From Fusarium oxysporum f. sp. lycopersici 4287 (taxonomy: Eukaryota; Ascomycota; Sordariomycetes; Hypocreales; Nectriaceae): DNA of 64,000 bases. Within the stretch, counting starts at the first letter, position 1. Every line of letters starts with the position of its first letter. The position numbers and the translations under genes are program-made. Positions 44,386-57,012 of this stretch are shown here, piece after piece. A model generated the notes under the pieces. The model had not been told where the DNA came from. It made no database searches and saw nothing but the letters and a program-made list of their open reading frames with translations. The stretch lies in assembly GCF_000149955.1 (NCBI RefSeq), contig NC_030999.1:632047-696046 (forward strand). Direction: 5' to 3'.

Positions 44386-47300
44386 ATGAACGTCAACCAA
44401 TCTTAAAGTCCAACACCGTTTCCTGACGATTGTCTCCCTCCCGAAGGCGAGTATGAGTCACGGGAGGCGTTATTCGAGGCAATCAACGCCTGGGCGGCGA
44501 CCAGGGGCTACGCGTTCATAACTGGAAGGTCAACTAAGGAGAAAACCGGCAGGAGGACAATCACGTACATGTGTGATCGTCGCCGTAACCATCCGATCGT
44601 TTCGAGAGAACGTCAACGCAAGACGACAACTCGAACAACAGGCTGCGAGTTCTCTGTACTTGCGAAGGAAAATAATGATAGAAGTACCTGGACTCTGCGG
44701 CACCGTTCTGACAGCCGATTCTCACTACATAACCATGAACCAAGCCAAGACACCACCGCCCACCCAGTACTTCGAACACTGTCTAAGGAGCACCTGTCTC
44801 AACTGACTGGCCTTGCCAACGCTGGGATAGCCCCTAAAGAAATTAGAACGTACATGCGGCAGAACACCGACACGATAGCAACACAACAGGACATCTACAA
44901 TCGTATTGCAGATGCTAGACAAGAGGTGTGTCAAGGGCAAAGCAGTATTAACGCACTTGCTGATCAGCTGTTTAGAGAAGGATTTTGGAGTCAATTTCAA
45001 ACCAGTCCAGACGGTCGAGTCAAAGCTGTTCTATTTGCGCATCTCGAGTCAGTGGCATATCTACAGGCATATCCGGATGTCTTAATCTTAGACTGTACCT
45101 ATAAAACCAACAAATACGGCATGCCACTTTTGGACTTGATCGGTGTCGACTCCTGTCAACGTTCGTTCTGTGTCGCGTTTGCTTTCCTGAGTGGTGAGTG
45201 TGAAGAAGACTATTTTTGGGCGTTAGATCAATTCCAGTCGCTGTGCGAAAACCGCAGGATAAGGCATCCCTCAGTCATCTTGACTGATCGCTGCCTAGCA
45301 TGTATGAATGCTGTCGATACTTGCTTCCCATCATCAAGGCCGCTGCTATGTCTCTGGCATGCTAACAAGGCAGTTCTTCGCTACTGCCAGCCGAGATTTA
45401 CGCGCCAGACTCAAGGGGAAAACCCGGGAATCGAGGCTTGGAATGAATTTTACAGCCACTGGCATTCGATCATCAAGTCACCAAATGAACAAACTTTCCA
45501 CGAACGTGTGTCCGAGTTTGAGAAGAAATACATCGCGGATTATATCGAAGTAGTCAAATATATCAAGACAAACTGGCTTGATCAATACAAAGAGAAGCTG
45601 GTGAAGGCGTGGGTCAATCAACATCCCCACTTTGACAACGTCGTTACTTCAAGGGTGGAAGACATACACTGGCTGCTTAAGAGCCACCTCAAAGTATCTA
45701 CATTGGACCTGTTCGAAGCTTGGCGATCGATCAAGCATGCACTACTCAATCAACTGGCGGAGTTGAAGTCGAACCAAGCCAAGCAGAAGATCAGGACACC
45801 TATCGAACTCTCCAGTATTCTCCAGGGTTCAAATCCACGACACTCCACGACACATTTGTGAATATGGCGTGGATATGGATGCTGACTAATAATTTCGATG
45901 TGGAATGGGTGGAAATGGATCCATTATGGAAATGGATCCATATTGTGGAATTCGTGGAATGGAAACCTACTTCGTCCAACAATGGTAATTAATGGGTCCC
46001 GCCCGCCCTCGGTGACGTCAATGTTTTTGTCATTGGTCCATTAAAATCCGCCGTTGCTTGACGCAAAGGCAACACACCCACCGACGTTCCTGTTTCTTGT
46101 TATGCTGGATATTCGTAGCCGAACCGATATACCTATAGACGCGCCTTGCCGTCTCTCTCCGTCAAGATCCAGCTTTTGTAGAGCTGAAAGAGCCGTTGAT
46201 TGTCCTCTTCTGTTCGTTCTGGAACGGATGTGGTTGACTTGGTAGGATGGGGAGTGGCCATTTCGATTTGGGGTAGTAACGCGAGTAACAGTGAAGCCCC
46301 CAGAATGGACTCATTGTGTACGGAGGAAAATGGGGTGGCAAATCGATGTTGTGTTGTTGTGGGTGATAGAAAGTACTTAGGATATGCGGGATTTCACAAG
46401 GAAATCAAGGTATTTTCGAACCCCACCTAAAATATTCCACGATTTCCACATGTGGAACATGTGGAAGGGGCTTCGTGGCGTGGATATGGAAATGCTGAAG
46501 CCCACGTGGAATGGAATGGAATGGATATGGATCCACATTATGGATCCATATGTGGATTTCGTGGTATGGATTTGAACCCTGGTATTCTCTATGGTGCAGT
46601 ACGTGGTTGGGTGTCTCATGAAGCTTTGCGAAAGGTTCAGCAGCAACGAAAGCTTCTATTTCATCAAGGCTCTACTCCTTTGTCGGCCTGTACTGGTTCT
46701 TTCTCACGATCACAAGGGCTGCCCTGCGCTCACAAGCTGGAGGGCTTATTAGCTCAAGGGCAGACTATACAACTCGAAGATTTTCATCCGCATTGGCACT
46801 TGACTAGGGAAGATAATCAAAGGCCCCTCTTAGAACCCCGCCAGCGAGTCGATCCAGTGACTACGAATTCGTCTTTGCCGTTATCTAGTGTGAGAAGAGA
46901 ACTTAGCGGTTTTGAAGTCATTGAGAAGGCGAGGCCGATACGAAACCCTCCTTTATGCAGCAAATATCATATACTAGGTCACGCAAGGAACTCAAAGGAG
47001 TGTCCACTACGATACTCGGAACTAAGAGCATTGCCCGTTATATCTTCAGACCAGCCGCAGGTGTGTTCGAAAACCTTTGGGTGGATACCCTTTACGACCC
47101 CTGAGGAACCAAGGCCACCAGTGATGAAAACGCTCGGCGAAATACAGTGGCAACCAATCACAACTTTGGAAACTTTCGAATTTGAGAATGAATCAACTTG
47201 TCAAGATCTGCCATCCCAGTTGACCATCGAAACAGAGCGGGTGGATCGACACATAACGACTCCAGAACCTCGACACCCATCACCTACGCCATCGACGTGT

Positions 47301-47792
47301 AGACCGCAGGTGTCACCACAGTTAAATTCGAGAGATCTAGCTCCAAACCCAACTACACATCTGAGGCATGACGATCCACGAGCCATCCATCAGAGATACG
47401 TCAAGTCTAGAGAGGATTGGTATAAGGCTCAACCCCCAGGAGCCTGGCTTGGTAATCGCCAGTATCGAAAAGCAATGGGCTTACCTTTGGGATACCCAAA
47501 AGCAAGCTACAGCTGGTGTCTTGATTATAAGCAGATGGGGAGGTGCTGCAAAACCCCGACGGGTCCCAGAGAATGGACTAAAGAAGAGATGATGGCTTAC
47601 TTAGACTGGGATAAAGCAGAAGCTGATCGAATTGAAGCACAAGTAGCTGAGGAGACCGAGAACGGACGACTGTTTACAAGCAGAAGAGGTATGGGCGAGC
47701 TGTGGAAGATAGCTCAGCGGGATATCGATGAACAAGAAGCCTTGTATGCTGCCACAGAACAGGAGGAGAGTTGTATTGTAGTTCAGTCCTAA
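44386..47792 (+). pseudogene. Hop-like MULE transposase, interrupted by a hAT MITE and an early stop
   Basis: Apart from two lesions the frame matches the intact transposase at 48208-50754 along its whole length. From the ATG at 44386 an in-frame TAA occurs at codon 7 (44404-44406); it would arise from CAA by one C-to-T change. The frame is then open to 45822, and resumes at 46590 once the inserted element and one 8-bp duplicate are removed. MULE motifs are LILDCTYKTNKYGMPLLD, TDRCLACMNA and LWHANKAVL. A SWIM-type CxC..H site (LPCAHKL) and a zinc knuckle follow. I could not find matching terminal repeats for this copy. Confidence 0.85.
45823..46581. mobile_element. hAT-type MITE, TIR CAGGGTTCAAATCCA, 8-bp duplication GTATTCTC
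   Basis: The 759-bp element begins CAGGGTTCAAATCCA and ends TGGATTTGAACCCTG. GTATTCTC is duplicated at 45815-45822 and 46582-46589. Interior ends hold many TGGATCCA and CCACATATGG-type words. It has no transposase. It inserted in the coding region of a Hop-like transposase. Confidence 0.92.
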
Positions 47793-47912
47793 CTTTAGTA
47801 GAGTTTATAATGAGCTTATAGCTCGGATAAATCAAGACTATACAAGTTAAAGTCAGCGATTTGCTTTGAGTAAAATTAGCGGTTGATGGACTTCAAGCAG
47901 TGATCGGAATGG

Positions 47913-47956
47913 TCTGGTATGGTCTGGTATGGGGGGTCAGACCAAACCATACCAGA
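47913..47956. repeat. Inverted repeat between two Hop-like copies
   Basis: The 16-bp arm TCTGGTATGGTCTGGT (47913-47928) is inverted at 47941-47956 with one mismatch and a 12-nt loop. It may be a terminator-like hairpin or an element end; I cannot decide. Confidence 0.5.
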
Positions 47957-47983
47957 TGCTTACATAATTCAGCCGAAGGCTGA

Positions 47984-50923
47984 GGGCGCCAATAGGTGCG
48001 CACCTGGATGCGCACGTAAGTGTCACGTGTTGCGCACCCGGTGCGTCTGTAAGGGAGTTATGTAAGCCCAACACCCTTGTATGCCAGCCAGCCTATTGTA
48101 TTTTATTGTATTGCTTCTAATCTCTAGATGACGAACTGCTCTGCTATACAGATTTTTTCTCACGGTGCCATAATTGGGATATAAGTAATGTAGGCGTTAA
48201 TAATAATCTAAGCAGTAACTATGATACAGTCTTCAGCCAGTTTATCGTTCGAGTACAGAGCTTGTTGGTCGATCATGTCCTGCTCAACCCTCTTCCAAAT
48301 CTCCTTCATGCCTGTTCGCCTGTTCGCCAGAGGGTTGTCGCCCATCTCCTGGGCGACTTGCCTCTCCACACGTTCATCTTCTACCCTGGTCCAATCCAAG
48401 TACGCCATCATCTCCTCCTTAGTCCACTCCCGTCCAGGTATCGTTGATGTGCATCGCTTACCCATCTGCTTATAATCCAAACACCAGCTGTAACTTGTCT
48501 TATCGTAGCGTTGAGGGAGGCCCATTGCCTTTCGATATTCCTGGTTAGTCTTTAAGCTACCTCGAGGCAGCTTGTTATACCATGCCATCCGTGCTGCAAT
48601 ATATCGATCATATATAGCACGAGGGTCATCATAGCGTATGTCTGGCCCAGACGCTGGTACCGATGGCGGCATATCTGGTGGTGGAGGTACATCCGCTGAT
48701 GAGGATGGCAGTGCTATTATATCTGGCGGGGACGGCACCATCTCTTGATCACATAGTGCCGCTGGCGGCGCTACCTGCTGCTGTGGCAAAATTGAGCATA
48801 AGGATGGATCGGGAACTGGCTGTTGAGCCGAACTTGGTGTAGTCGATGGCGGCAGCGTATTTGGGGGCGCTGTAGAAGCTGAGGGAGATACAAGATGCGC
48901 ATATCGCAATGGGCATGCCTTTGAGCTCATCCTGTGGCCCTGTGTATGACATCTTGAACATTTGGGGTTGGCTCTCGTCTGTGATGCTTGTTCGACGATC
49001 TCAAATGCACATGGCTCGCGCTGAGTGCTAGTCTTCGGCAATGTTGACGTAGCTGGCACCTGATCGAACTGACGGCGGGGCTCTATGAGCAATTGAGGGT
49101 TTCCTTCTCGTTGAAGATGCCAATGCGTATGGAAGTGGTGTAGTTGAAGCGGCTGGGCTTGTTGTAGAAGAGGCTCAATTGTGTGAGCGCAAGGGAGCCC
49201 AAGCGTTGCTGAGAAGACTCCTGTGCAGGCAGGGAGTCTGTCCTGTTGGAGCCGCTTTCTCTGCGCCTCAACCTTCCGCAATGCCTCGTGAGATACCCAG
49301 CCTCGTATGATGCTGTATAGACTCCCTGAGAGTTCTATGGGTGTTCGGATTTGCTGCTTCGCCTGGTTTGCTCGGAGCTCAGCTACTTGGTTAAGTATCG
49401 CCAGCTTGATAGCCCTCCAGGCCTCAAAGAGATCTAGCTGGGAAGTATCAAGGTACACCTTGATGAGCTGATGAATACCCTCGCCTCGAGATGTAACCAC
49501 ATTCTCAAAGTGAAGATACCGATCAACCCAAGCTTTCACGAGCTTTGTTTTGTAGAGGTCAAGCCATGTTTCGATGATGTAGGCGACCTCCCGGGCGTGA
49601 GCTGAAGCATAGCGCTCTTTGAGCTGCTGAAGCCTGTCTTCAAATGTCTCCTCATTTGCCGATGCCACGAGCTCATGCCATCTTCCGTAGAAGTCCTTCC
49701 ACTCTTGGTGGCCTTGAGGCTTTTGAGCCGCATCGTTATGACGCATAAAGCTTGGCTGGCAGTAACGCAGGACTGCCTTGTTGGCATGCCAAAGGCATAG
49801 AAGCGATACTGCAGCCGGGAAACAATGAGATACCGCATTCATGCAGGCCAGACAGCGGTCTGTAAGGATCACAGATGGCAGCCTTGCGCTACAGGCTTCG
49901 TACATTGAACGTAGCCGATCTAACGCCCAGATGTAGTCCTTCTCCTCCTCGCCGCTGAGGAAGGCGAAGGCGATGCAGAATGATCGTTGACAGGCATCAA
50001 CACCGACGATATCGAGAAGAGGCATCCTATACTTGTTTGTCTTATATGTGCAGTCCAATATAAGTATATCCGGGTATGACTTAAGGTATGTTAGCGACTC
50101 TGGGTGGGCAAACAACACAGCTGTAACCCGACCATCCTCGTCGAAGCGTATTCGACTCCAGAAACCCTCAGCCTCAAGCTCATTAGCAAGAGCTTGGATT
50201 GTGCTCTGGCCCTTCTTCTGGTCTCGTTTGCCTTGTGCAATGCAGTTGTAGATGTCTTGCTGGGTGGCATGAGACTCTGTGTTCTGACGTAGGTAGGACC
50301 TGATCTCTTTCGGTGCTACACCAGCGTTTGCAAGGTTGTTAATAGTTGACCTATCTGCATTGGATAGTTGACGATGGACTGGATGTGCAGACATGCTTGT
50401 GCTTGGCTCGTGGTTGTGATGGGCAAACTCGCTGCCAGGACGGTGTGTAAGGCGCCACGTTGTCTTATCCAAGGCCTCCTTCGCAAGGACTGAGAATTGA
50501 CACCCTGTACGCCGTGTTGTAGTTGACCGTTGCCGTACGCCCGAGGCCTTTGGAGGTGCTCCTCCACGGTCACAGCTGAAGAAAACAATTCGTCTGCCGC
50601 TCTCTGTTTTCTTCGACTTCCCAGTGACAAACGCATAGCCCCTGGGAGCTGCCCATGCATTGATCGCGGCGTGTAGGGCTTCCCGAGAGCCATACTCGCG
50701 TTCAGGAGGCAGGCAGTCATCAGAAAATTGACGAGTAGCTGTAACTGGATTCATTCTAGGAGAGATGATTTGAGTAGATCGTTGCGCGGCGAAGTGAGGC
50801 TCTTTATCAACGGGAAAGGGGTAGCTACAAGGGTGTTGGGCTTACATAACTCCCTTACAGACGCACCGGGTGCGCAACACGTGACACTTACGTGCGCATC
50901 CAGGTGCGCACCTATTGACGCCC
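47984..50923 (-). mobile_element. Complete Hop-like MULE, 98-bp TIRs, 9-bp duplication GAAGGCTGA
   Basis: The 2940-bp element has terminal inverted repeats of 98 bp with one mismatch, starting GGGCGCCAATAGGTGCGC on the left and GGGCGTCAATAGG on the inverted right end. GAAGGCTGA is duplicated at 47975-47983 and 50924-50932. Nine-base duplications and long TIRs are diagnostic for MULEs; Hop is the MULE described from F. oxysporum. The transposase is open, so the element may be active. Confidence 0.94.
48208..50754 (-). CDS. Hop-like MULE transposase, intact
   Basis: The frame encodes 848 residues from an ATG. An N-terminal FAR1/WRKY-like zinc region (about residues 20-125) includes GCQFSVLAKE and HNHEPS. 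The DDE core has LILDCTYKTNKYRMP (first Asp), ILTDRCLACMNAV (second Asp) and LLCLWHANKAVL. A SWIM-type zinc site (GLPCAHTI) and a CCHC knuckle (CSRCHTQGHRMSSKAC) follow. The C-terminus ends in a conserved SYSWCLDYKQMG region also present in the broken copy at 47490. It should bind the 98-bp TIRs and cut and paste the element. Confidence 0.93.
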   Translation of the reverse strand: MNPVTATRQFSDDCLPPEREYGSREALHAAINAWAAPRGYAFVTGKSKKTESGRRIVFFSCDRGGAPPKASGVRQRSTTTRRTGCQFSVLAKEALDKTTWRLTHRPGSEFAHHNHEPSTSMSAHPVHRQLSNADRSTINNLANAGVAPKEIRSYLRQNTESHATQQDIYNCIAQGKRDQKKGQSTIQALANELEAEGFWSRIRFDEDGRVTAVLFAHPESLTYLKSYPDILILDCTYKTNKYRMPLLDIVGVDACQRSFCIAFAFLSGEEEKDYIWALDRLRSMYEACSARLPSVILTDRCLACMNAVSHCFPAAVSLLCLWHANKAVLRYCQPSFMRHNDAAQKPQGHQEWKDFYGRWHELVASANEETFEDRLQQLKERYASAHAREVAYIIETWLDLYKTKLVKAWVDRYLHFENVVTSRGEGIHQLIKVYLDTSQLDLFEAWRAIKLAILNQVAELRANQAKQQIRTPIELSGSLYSIIRGWVSHEALRKVEAQRKRLQQDRLPACTGVFSATLGLPCAHTIEPLLQQAQPLQLHHFHTHWHLQREGNPQLLIEPRRQFDQVPATSTLPKTSTQREPCAFEIVEQASQTRANPKCSRCHTQGHRMSSKACPLRYAHLVSPSASTAPPNTLPPSTTPSSAQQPVPDPSLCSILPQQQVAPPAALCDQEMVPSPPDIIALPSSSADVPPPPDMPPSVPASGPDIRYDDPRAIYDRYIAARMAWYNKLPRGSLKTNQEYRKAMGLPQRYDKTSYSWCLDYKQMGKRCTSTIPGREWTKEEMMAYLDWTRVEDERVERQVAQEMGDNPLANRRTGMKEIWKRVEQDMIDQQALYSNDKLAEDCIIVTA

Positions 50924-50932
50924 GAAGGCTGA

Positions 50933-51231
50933 CTCTACATTAATTCATAAGTTTTCCCGAGTAATGAGGGTTTGGTGCAGACAGGGATAAATAAGTTTCT
51001 CGGAATCTGATTGGTCCAGATTTTGTATGGCCAGCCGCGAAAGAACGCGCAACTGGCTGATGGCACCAAAAGAGTGGGGCCAATCGGTGCTGGCCCCTGA
51101 AAGGCTCACGCGGAGTGCCGGCAGCTTGCGTCCATTTGGAATTGTTTGTTTACTCAGTACTGTGCCAGTACCACGCGTTCAATTCATCTCCCCAATTCGA
51201 CAGGTCTCGATATGGCCTCGTTGATTGAGTA
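50933..51231 (+). promoter_or_regulatory. Leader of the Helitron gene
   Basis: About 300 bp of non-coding sequence precede the Helitron ATG. The true 5' terminus of the Helitron could lie here or left of the Hop-like insertion. I could not identify it. Confidence 0.35.
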
Positions 51232-54200
51232 ATGGATATCGGTCTCAACCCCGAAGAGCTCTCTACTGATTTACTCTTCGTTGTTTGTGCTCGTTGTGGG
51301 GAGGAGAGACCGGAGAGTGCCTTCAGAGCAAAGAGGCAGTCTGCTGGGCAAACTAAGCAATGCATAGACTGCCGTAACCAGCGCGTTTCTCATGTAAGTT
51401 CTGCCTTCCTCGTCTATAAGTCTCTTAACCCTCATCAAATGAAGCATTCTAGATCCAAAGTCGTGCTCCAGACGCTGCGGAACATTGCACTTCGTCCATC
51501 CTCACCTGGCAGACCTGCCACGAAGAGAACCGAAGGAGATGCTGGCCTATCGCCTCCCAACGAGAGATCCGGAACCCAGCCTACATCGCCAGAGAAGCTA
51601 CGGCAACTTCATACAGCTAGGAGTTTATTCGGAGAGTCAATTAGCCAGCCGCACGTAGTGCTAGGGACGCCAATTCCACCAACCCAACAAAGCTCGCGGC
51701 TCTTCCGGGCTCTAGCTCCGTCACCGCCTGTGCAGCCAACGACCCATCCACTCGTCTCACATTCTGATCCATCTACTCTTCGAAGCAGCACACCTGGTGT
51801 GGATTACCCTTACTTGGCCACCAGGTTCCACAAGGGGGGGAAGGACTCGCAAGATGATTCCTTGAAGGCTGGGGCGAGGGCCAAGCTGGCTGTTATCCAG
51901 CGCGACCATCGTTCACGACGCCGTGCAGGGGAGACTGTGTCACTGACTCCCACAATATCTCAACTTGGCTTCTTGGAAGATTTTGAGGGTCCTGGAGAAG
52001 GTATCCTTGTTCTGTGGCCCCAGTAGTTTGTTCAGGCTAACCACGGAACGTAGATGGGAGTCAAGATCAACTACGACCGAGTGGGTTTCTAGATGGGGAT
52101 GGGATAATCAAGGAAGGGGATGACAGGGGACAGTTCTCTGAATCTGATATTGACGCCGATGACTATTTCAACTTGCTGCTTTCACCTGATCGACCACGGA
52201 GGTACCTCAAACAATTAGGGGTAGAGTCTGATTCCGATCTAGGGGACGAAGACGAGAACGACGATAATGATTGCGTGGATGGAAGCCCTCTTCGCCATCG
52301 CTTGCGGCAGCCTTCCGCACAGCTAAGGCGTGGTCGCCGTGGTCCTGCCCCTGGTACAGGAGGGCGGCCAAGAAAATCTCGAAGGCAAACTCGATCGTCG
52401 ATGCCGCCACGGCGTATTCGGAGTCCAGTGATAATTCCACCTGAAGAATCGGCGGTCTTTCATGCGCAAGATCCGGTGTGGAATGGCGACCTTGAGGCTT
52501 GCGCCTTGACTGGTCGCGATAAGGCAATCCTCCGCGAGTTCTGGACAAAGCTGGACAATGACCAAATGCAGTTTTGCGGTCGATGCCGGGAGTGTTGGTT
52601 CCAGATGAAGATCGATTGCGATGGCATTTGTGCGCGTTGTTATCGAAAAGATGAGAAACGCCACCCCGACGAGCCGTACTTCTTCTCTGCGGATAATCAG
52701 CTCGACTTTGGCCCTGTACCGGCCCGGTTGCCCCAGCTTACGCCTACCGAAGAGTCTTTGATTGCTCGTGTTCACGTCCACGTGAACATTATGCTTGTGC
52801 GAGGGCAGCAGTACAAGTATCGGGGGCACGTAGTTCACTTTCTCCGTGAGGTTGGCTTAGTGTACAACCAGCTCCCGCTTCTGCCGCAGGAGTTGAACAT
52901 TGTATTACTACGTCCTGCCAATACGTCGTCCCACGCAATTCTTAGTCGGCAATTCACCCGCCAGTTCCGTGTCCGCCGCCAGCCGGTTGTCATATGGCTA
53001 GACTACCTCCGGCGCCATCATCCTGGGTATCGATGCGTCGTCATCGACGAAGAGAGGCTAAATCAATTGCCCCAAGATGGCAATGTCCTGGATGCCATCC
53101 CCCAGAGTCAGGTGGAGGCTGCGGATGTTGGACCCGAGGAAGATCAGGAGGCAGAGCCTGACCTGGAGGACGAGGCTGCAGTGCCAGACATGTTGGCAAA
53201 GGACACGGAGCTCGATGCTCTGCGGTCTATTCTCGCCGGAGAGTCGGAAGCTGATTCAGAGCTTTCCACAAGCTTCCAGGCGCAGGCGCAACACGAGCTG
53301 CAGCTCCCGAATATACGACACACACCCATTAATGAGTTCAATCGCTCTCATGCCCTACTCTCCTTGGCGTTTCCCTGCCTCTTTCCTGACGGTAGAGCCG
53401 ACTTTGTTGAACCTCGATTGCGCTCCATTGATTACAAGGATTACGTCGAGCACGCGATGCGCTGGCACGACGGGCGTTTTGCACGCCACCCGACCTTCCG
53501 CTTCGTCGCCTTCAACACGCTAATGCGGTCACAAGCACGTTCGCGGTCCAGATTCTTCGTGAAGCAACATGATGGGAGACAGCAGCCGCTGACGCGAGAG
53601 CAACTTATTCAGGCGCTGGAACACAGCGAGGACCCCGAGGCGCAGGCGCTGATCAACTCGATCACAAGGCATGCGGTGTCTATTCGCGGTACGCGTCCAT
53701 TCTGGAACAAAAAGAGGCAGGACCTCGAGGCCTATGCCTATAACCTTGGTTGTCCTGGTGCATTCATCACGTTTAGCCCGGCAGATTTACACTGGCGGAG
53801 TCTCTACCAGCACATGCCCCAGTATGACGACTGGCTAGCCGCCACCGAGCCGGAGAGGATGGCTCTATCGCGCCGCCTATTGCGGCAGAACCCTCACATT
53901 GCTGCTTTCCACTTCTACCGCCGATACACCCTCTTTCGGGATATCGTGCTAAGTAAGAAGTTCAGCATCACAGATTACTGGGATCGGTACGAATGGCAAG
54001 GCCGTGGTAGCCCACACAACCACGGCCTGTACTGGATGGATAATTGTCCAGGGGCCGACATGGAGGACGAAGCGGCTCGTGATGTATTTGCACGCACATG
54101 GGGATTCCACGTCACTGCCATTAACCCTGAGCCGAGTAGGACTATGCCTCAGGGTGAGGGTAATCCCCTGAGCGTGGATCCCCTGAGCATAGAGATGACA

Positions 54201-56969
54201 TTCCTGCGGCTCTCACAAATCGTCAACCGCTGCCAGCGCCACAAGTGCAATACCACGTACTGCTTGCGCGTGAGGAAGAGAACCGGTGATCTGGCGAGGG
54301 ACATGGAAGGTGCCGCTGCGGATATCGAGGCGGCAAACGTTGCCAATCCAGAGAGGGAGTGTCGTTTTGACTTCCCTCGTGCCTTGCGGGAGCTGGCCGC
54401 AGTGATCAGGAAGGAAGGCAGGTCGTACTATGTCTTTGAGGCGGCCCGGAATGACAGCCTCATGAATAACTTCAATCCTGCGATTATCCTAGGCTGGCTA
54501 GCCAATATCGACATATCTCCTTGCACCAGCTTACAGGCGGTTATTACGTACGCTGCGAAGTATTGCAGTAAATCTGAGAAGAAGACCGAGTCTTTCGCCA
54601 GGCTTGCAGACCAGGTCTTGCCTCACACATCGCACGTTCAGCCCCTGTTGTCCTTCTCCTCTCGCCTGATGAACAAGCTGATTGCCGAGAGAGATTACTC
54701 GGCGCAGGAGATTTCCCATCTGCTGCTTAACATTCCGCTGCAAGAAGGCACCCGTATGGTTGTCACCGTGGACTGCCGTCCGTTGGAGCGACAGGCACGT
54801 TCGTATCGTGTGGACGGAGATGTCAACGAGGCCATCGGCAGCTACAGGAAATATCTAGAGAGAAAGGACCAGCATGAGGATATAACCTATCTCGAATACC
54901 TGCAATCGTACAATCTCAACACGTGGAGGAGACTCGCTGCTCACGCGAAGAAGAGAGTCCTGTCTTACTTCCCTCGATACAAGTCTATGGAGGCCTCTTC
55001 CCAGTTTAACGACTTCTGCCGTGTTAAATTGATGATGGTTCATCCACATCGCTCTCCAGAAGAGTTGCTCGTTGTGGGCGGGCAGCGGTTCGATTCCTTC
55101 ACGGCTGCGTACATGCACTGCAGACAGCACCATGATACCCATGCGGACGATCATTATGGGGAACCAGATACAGATGAATTGACGGCAGAGGAGGATGAAT
55201 TTGAGCTTGAGATCCATGAGGAGCCCATCGCGGAGGAGGACTGGCATGAACTCGCCCGCATGCTACCTGACCGCCCACTGGAGGAAGAGGACATCGACAT
55301 CCTCGGCCGCCGAGACATTGACATCAATTACGATTGGACCCCTCGTGTTGGGCGGTATGCCGATGATGGCATTCTCAACAGCGACTACTGGAAGCAACGC
55401 AAAGCGGAAAACACCCTTGACCTTGATGTGGATGATCAGCCCTTGGAGGCTCGCGATTCCCTAAATCCAGAGCAGCGCATAGTATACGATACGGTGATGG
55501 GCCACTTCCTGACCCAGGATCCCTCTCAGTTGCTACTCCATGTGGATGGCGGAGGCGGCACTGGCAAGTCATACCTCATTAACCTGCTCTCCGCGCACCT
55601 CCAATCCGCGACAGGGGGGAGGGGGACACCTGTTTGGCGTGCTGCGCCAACGGGCGTCGCAGGAAACCAGATATCGGGCACTACCTTGCACTCCCTGTTA
55701 CACCTCCCAATCAATAAGGACTTCAAGCCTCTATCTCCCGTTGATAAGACCCAGCTCCAGAAGAAGCTGAAGGATATCAAGTACCTCATCATCGATGAGA
55801 AGAGCATGCTAAGACTGCGTCAGCTATCGTGGATCGATGACCGTCTCCGCGAGGCGTTCCCGAACAGGAATGAGGAGTTCTTTGGCGGCCTGAACATCCT
55901 CTTGGTTGGTGACTTCTTCCAGCTTCCCCCTGTGCTACAGAAGCCGCTTTGTTACGACAAAGAGGTGCAGGGAGTAGAGATCAAGGGCAGGAACGCATAT
56001 AGGCGCTTCGATAAATCAGTATTCTTGAAGGTTGTTCAGAGGCAGCGCGGCGACGACCAGGAGGCGTTTCGCACAGCTCTCGGGGAACTGCGGCTGCTCC
56101 AACTATCTATGGAGTCTTGGAAGCTCCTGTCCACCCGCGTGCAGGCAAAACTAGACGATCGAGAGGTCGCGAGGTTTTCCAGCGCCCTGCGAGTATACGC
56201 TACCAAAGATAGGGTGAACGAGTATAACCACTATCACCTCGACCGCCTCGGCCGGCCAGTCGTCCAGGTCAAAGCTAAGAACGTCGGCCCTGGTGCGGCT
56301 GCTGCCCCTGATGACAAGGCGGGCAACCTTGCGAAGCAGATCCCTATATGCATTGGCGCTCGTCTGATGCTGACGTCTAACCTTTGGCAGCCCGTTGGCC
56401 TCTGCAACGGCGCTCGCGGTACGGTTTACGACATCGGCTGGGCACCCGGGGCTGACCCCATCCAAGATCCTCCTTGTGTTATCATGATGGAGTTTGACAA
56501 GTACAACGGACCGGTGTTCCTGACCACCCCCGATGGCAAAAAGATTGTCCCAATTCTCCCAGTTGAGAGAGACTTTCTCATCGGAGCCACTCTCTGCGCT
56601 CGCACGCAGTTTCCCCTGATCGTATGCTACGCTATTACCGTGCACAAGTCACAAAGCATCACAGAAGATATGATCGTGACGGATCTCTCCTGCCGGGACT
56701 TTCAGACCGGTTTAAGCTACGTGGCTGTCTCTCGTGTAAAAACGCTTGAGGGTTTGATGTTAGATGCGCCATTTGATCGTAATCACCTGGTCTACGGGTC
56801 TCCCCCGGATGGCATGAAGATGAAGATGAGGGATCAGGAGCTTAGGAAACGACAGGTTCTTACACGGAGTCCTTACATGATATATAATACCAAGAATGGC
56901 CATGGCACTGGATCAGTACGTAGTAGTAGTAATAGCTTCCCGGCCCGCGGACACACGGCCTTCGGCTGA
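51232..56969 (+). CDS. Helitron Rep/helicase (RepHel), intact
   Basis: This is the rolling-circle transposition protein of a Helitron. Exon 1 is 51232-52000 and exon 2 is 52054-56969; the 53-bp intron has a GCTAACC branch site and a TAG acceptor. The product is 1894 residues. An N-terminal Cx2C...Cx2C finger (C19, C22, C44, C47) and a second Cys-rich finger (CGRCRECW) come first. The Rep domain has the HUH-type block GRGSPHNHGLYW near residues 906-917 and the tyrosine motif ITYAAKYCSK. The Pif1-type helicase has Walker A GGGGTGKS near 1421 and VDEKSM/ILVGDFFQLPP. A stretch at 51393-51450 (GTAAGT...GAAG) could be a second, in-frame intron. No stop or frameshift interrupts it, so it may be active. 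Confidence 0.92.
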
Positions 56970-56973
56970 GGCT

Positions 56974-57012
56974 ACCCCATGCGCCCCATCGCCGCTCCAA
57001 TGTGCATGGGGT
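56974..57012 (+). repeat. Hairpin after the Helitron gene, possible Helitron 3' end
   Basis: ACCCCATGC (56974-56982) is inverted at 57004-57012 around a 21-nt loop. It lies immediately after the RepHel stop codon. Helitrons end in a short hairpin; the following GGCGTAG does not match the usual CTRR end, so the assignment is uncertain. Confidence 0.4.

Noticed and set aside
47913..47956. Right terminal repeat of the broken Hop-like copy
   Set aside because: It does not resemble the 98-bp TIR of the intact copy and has no partner at the left end.
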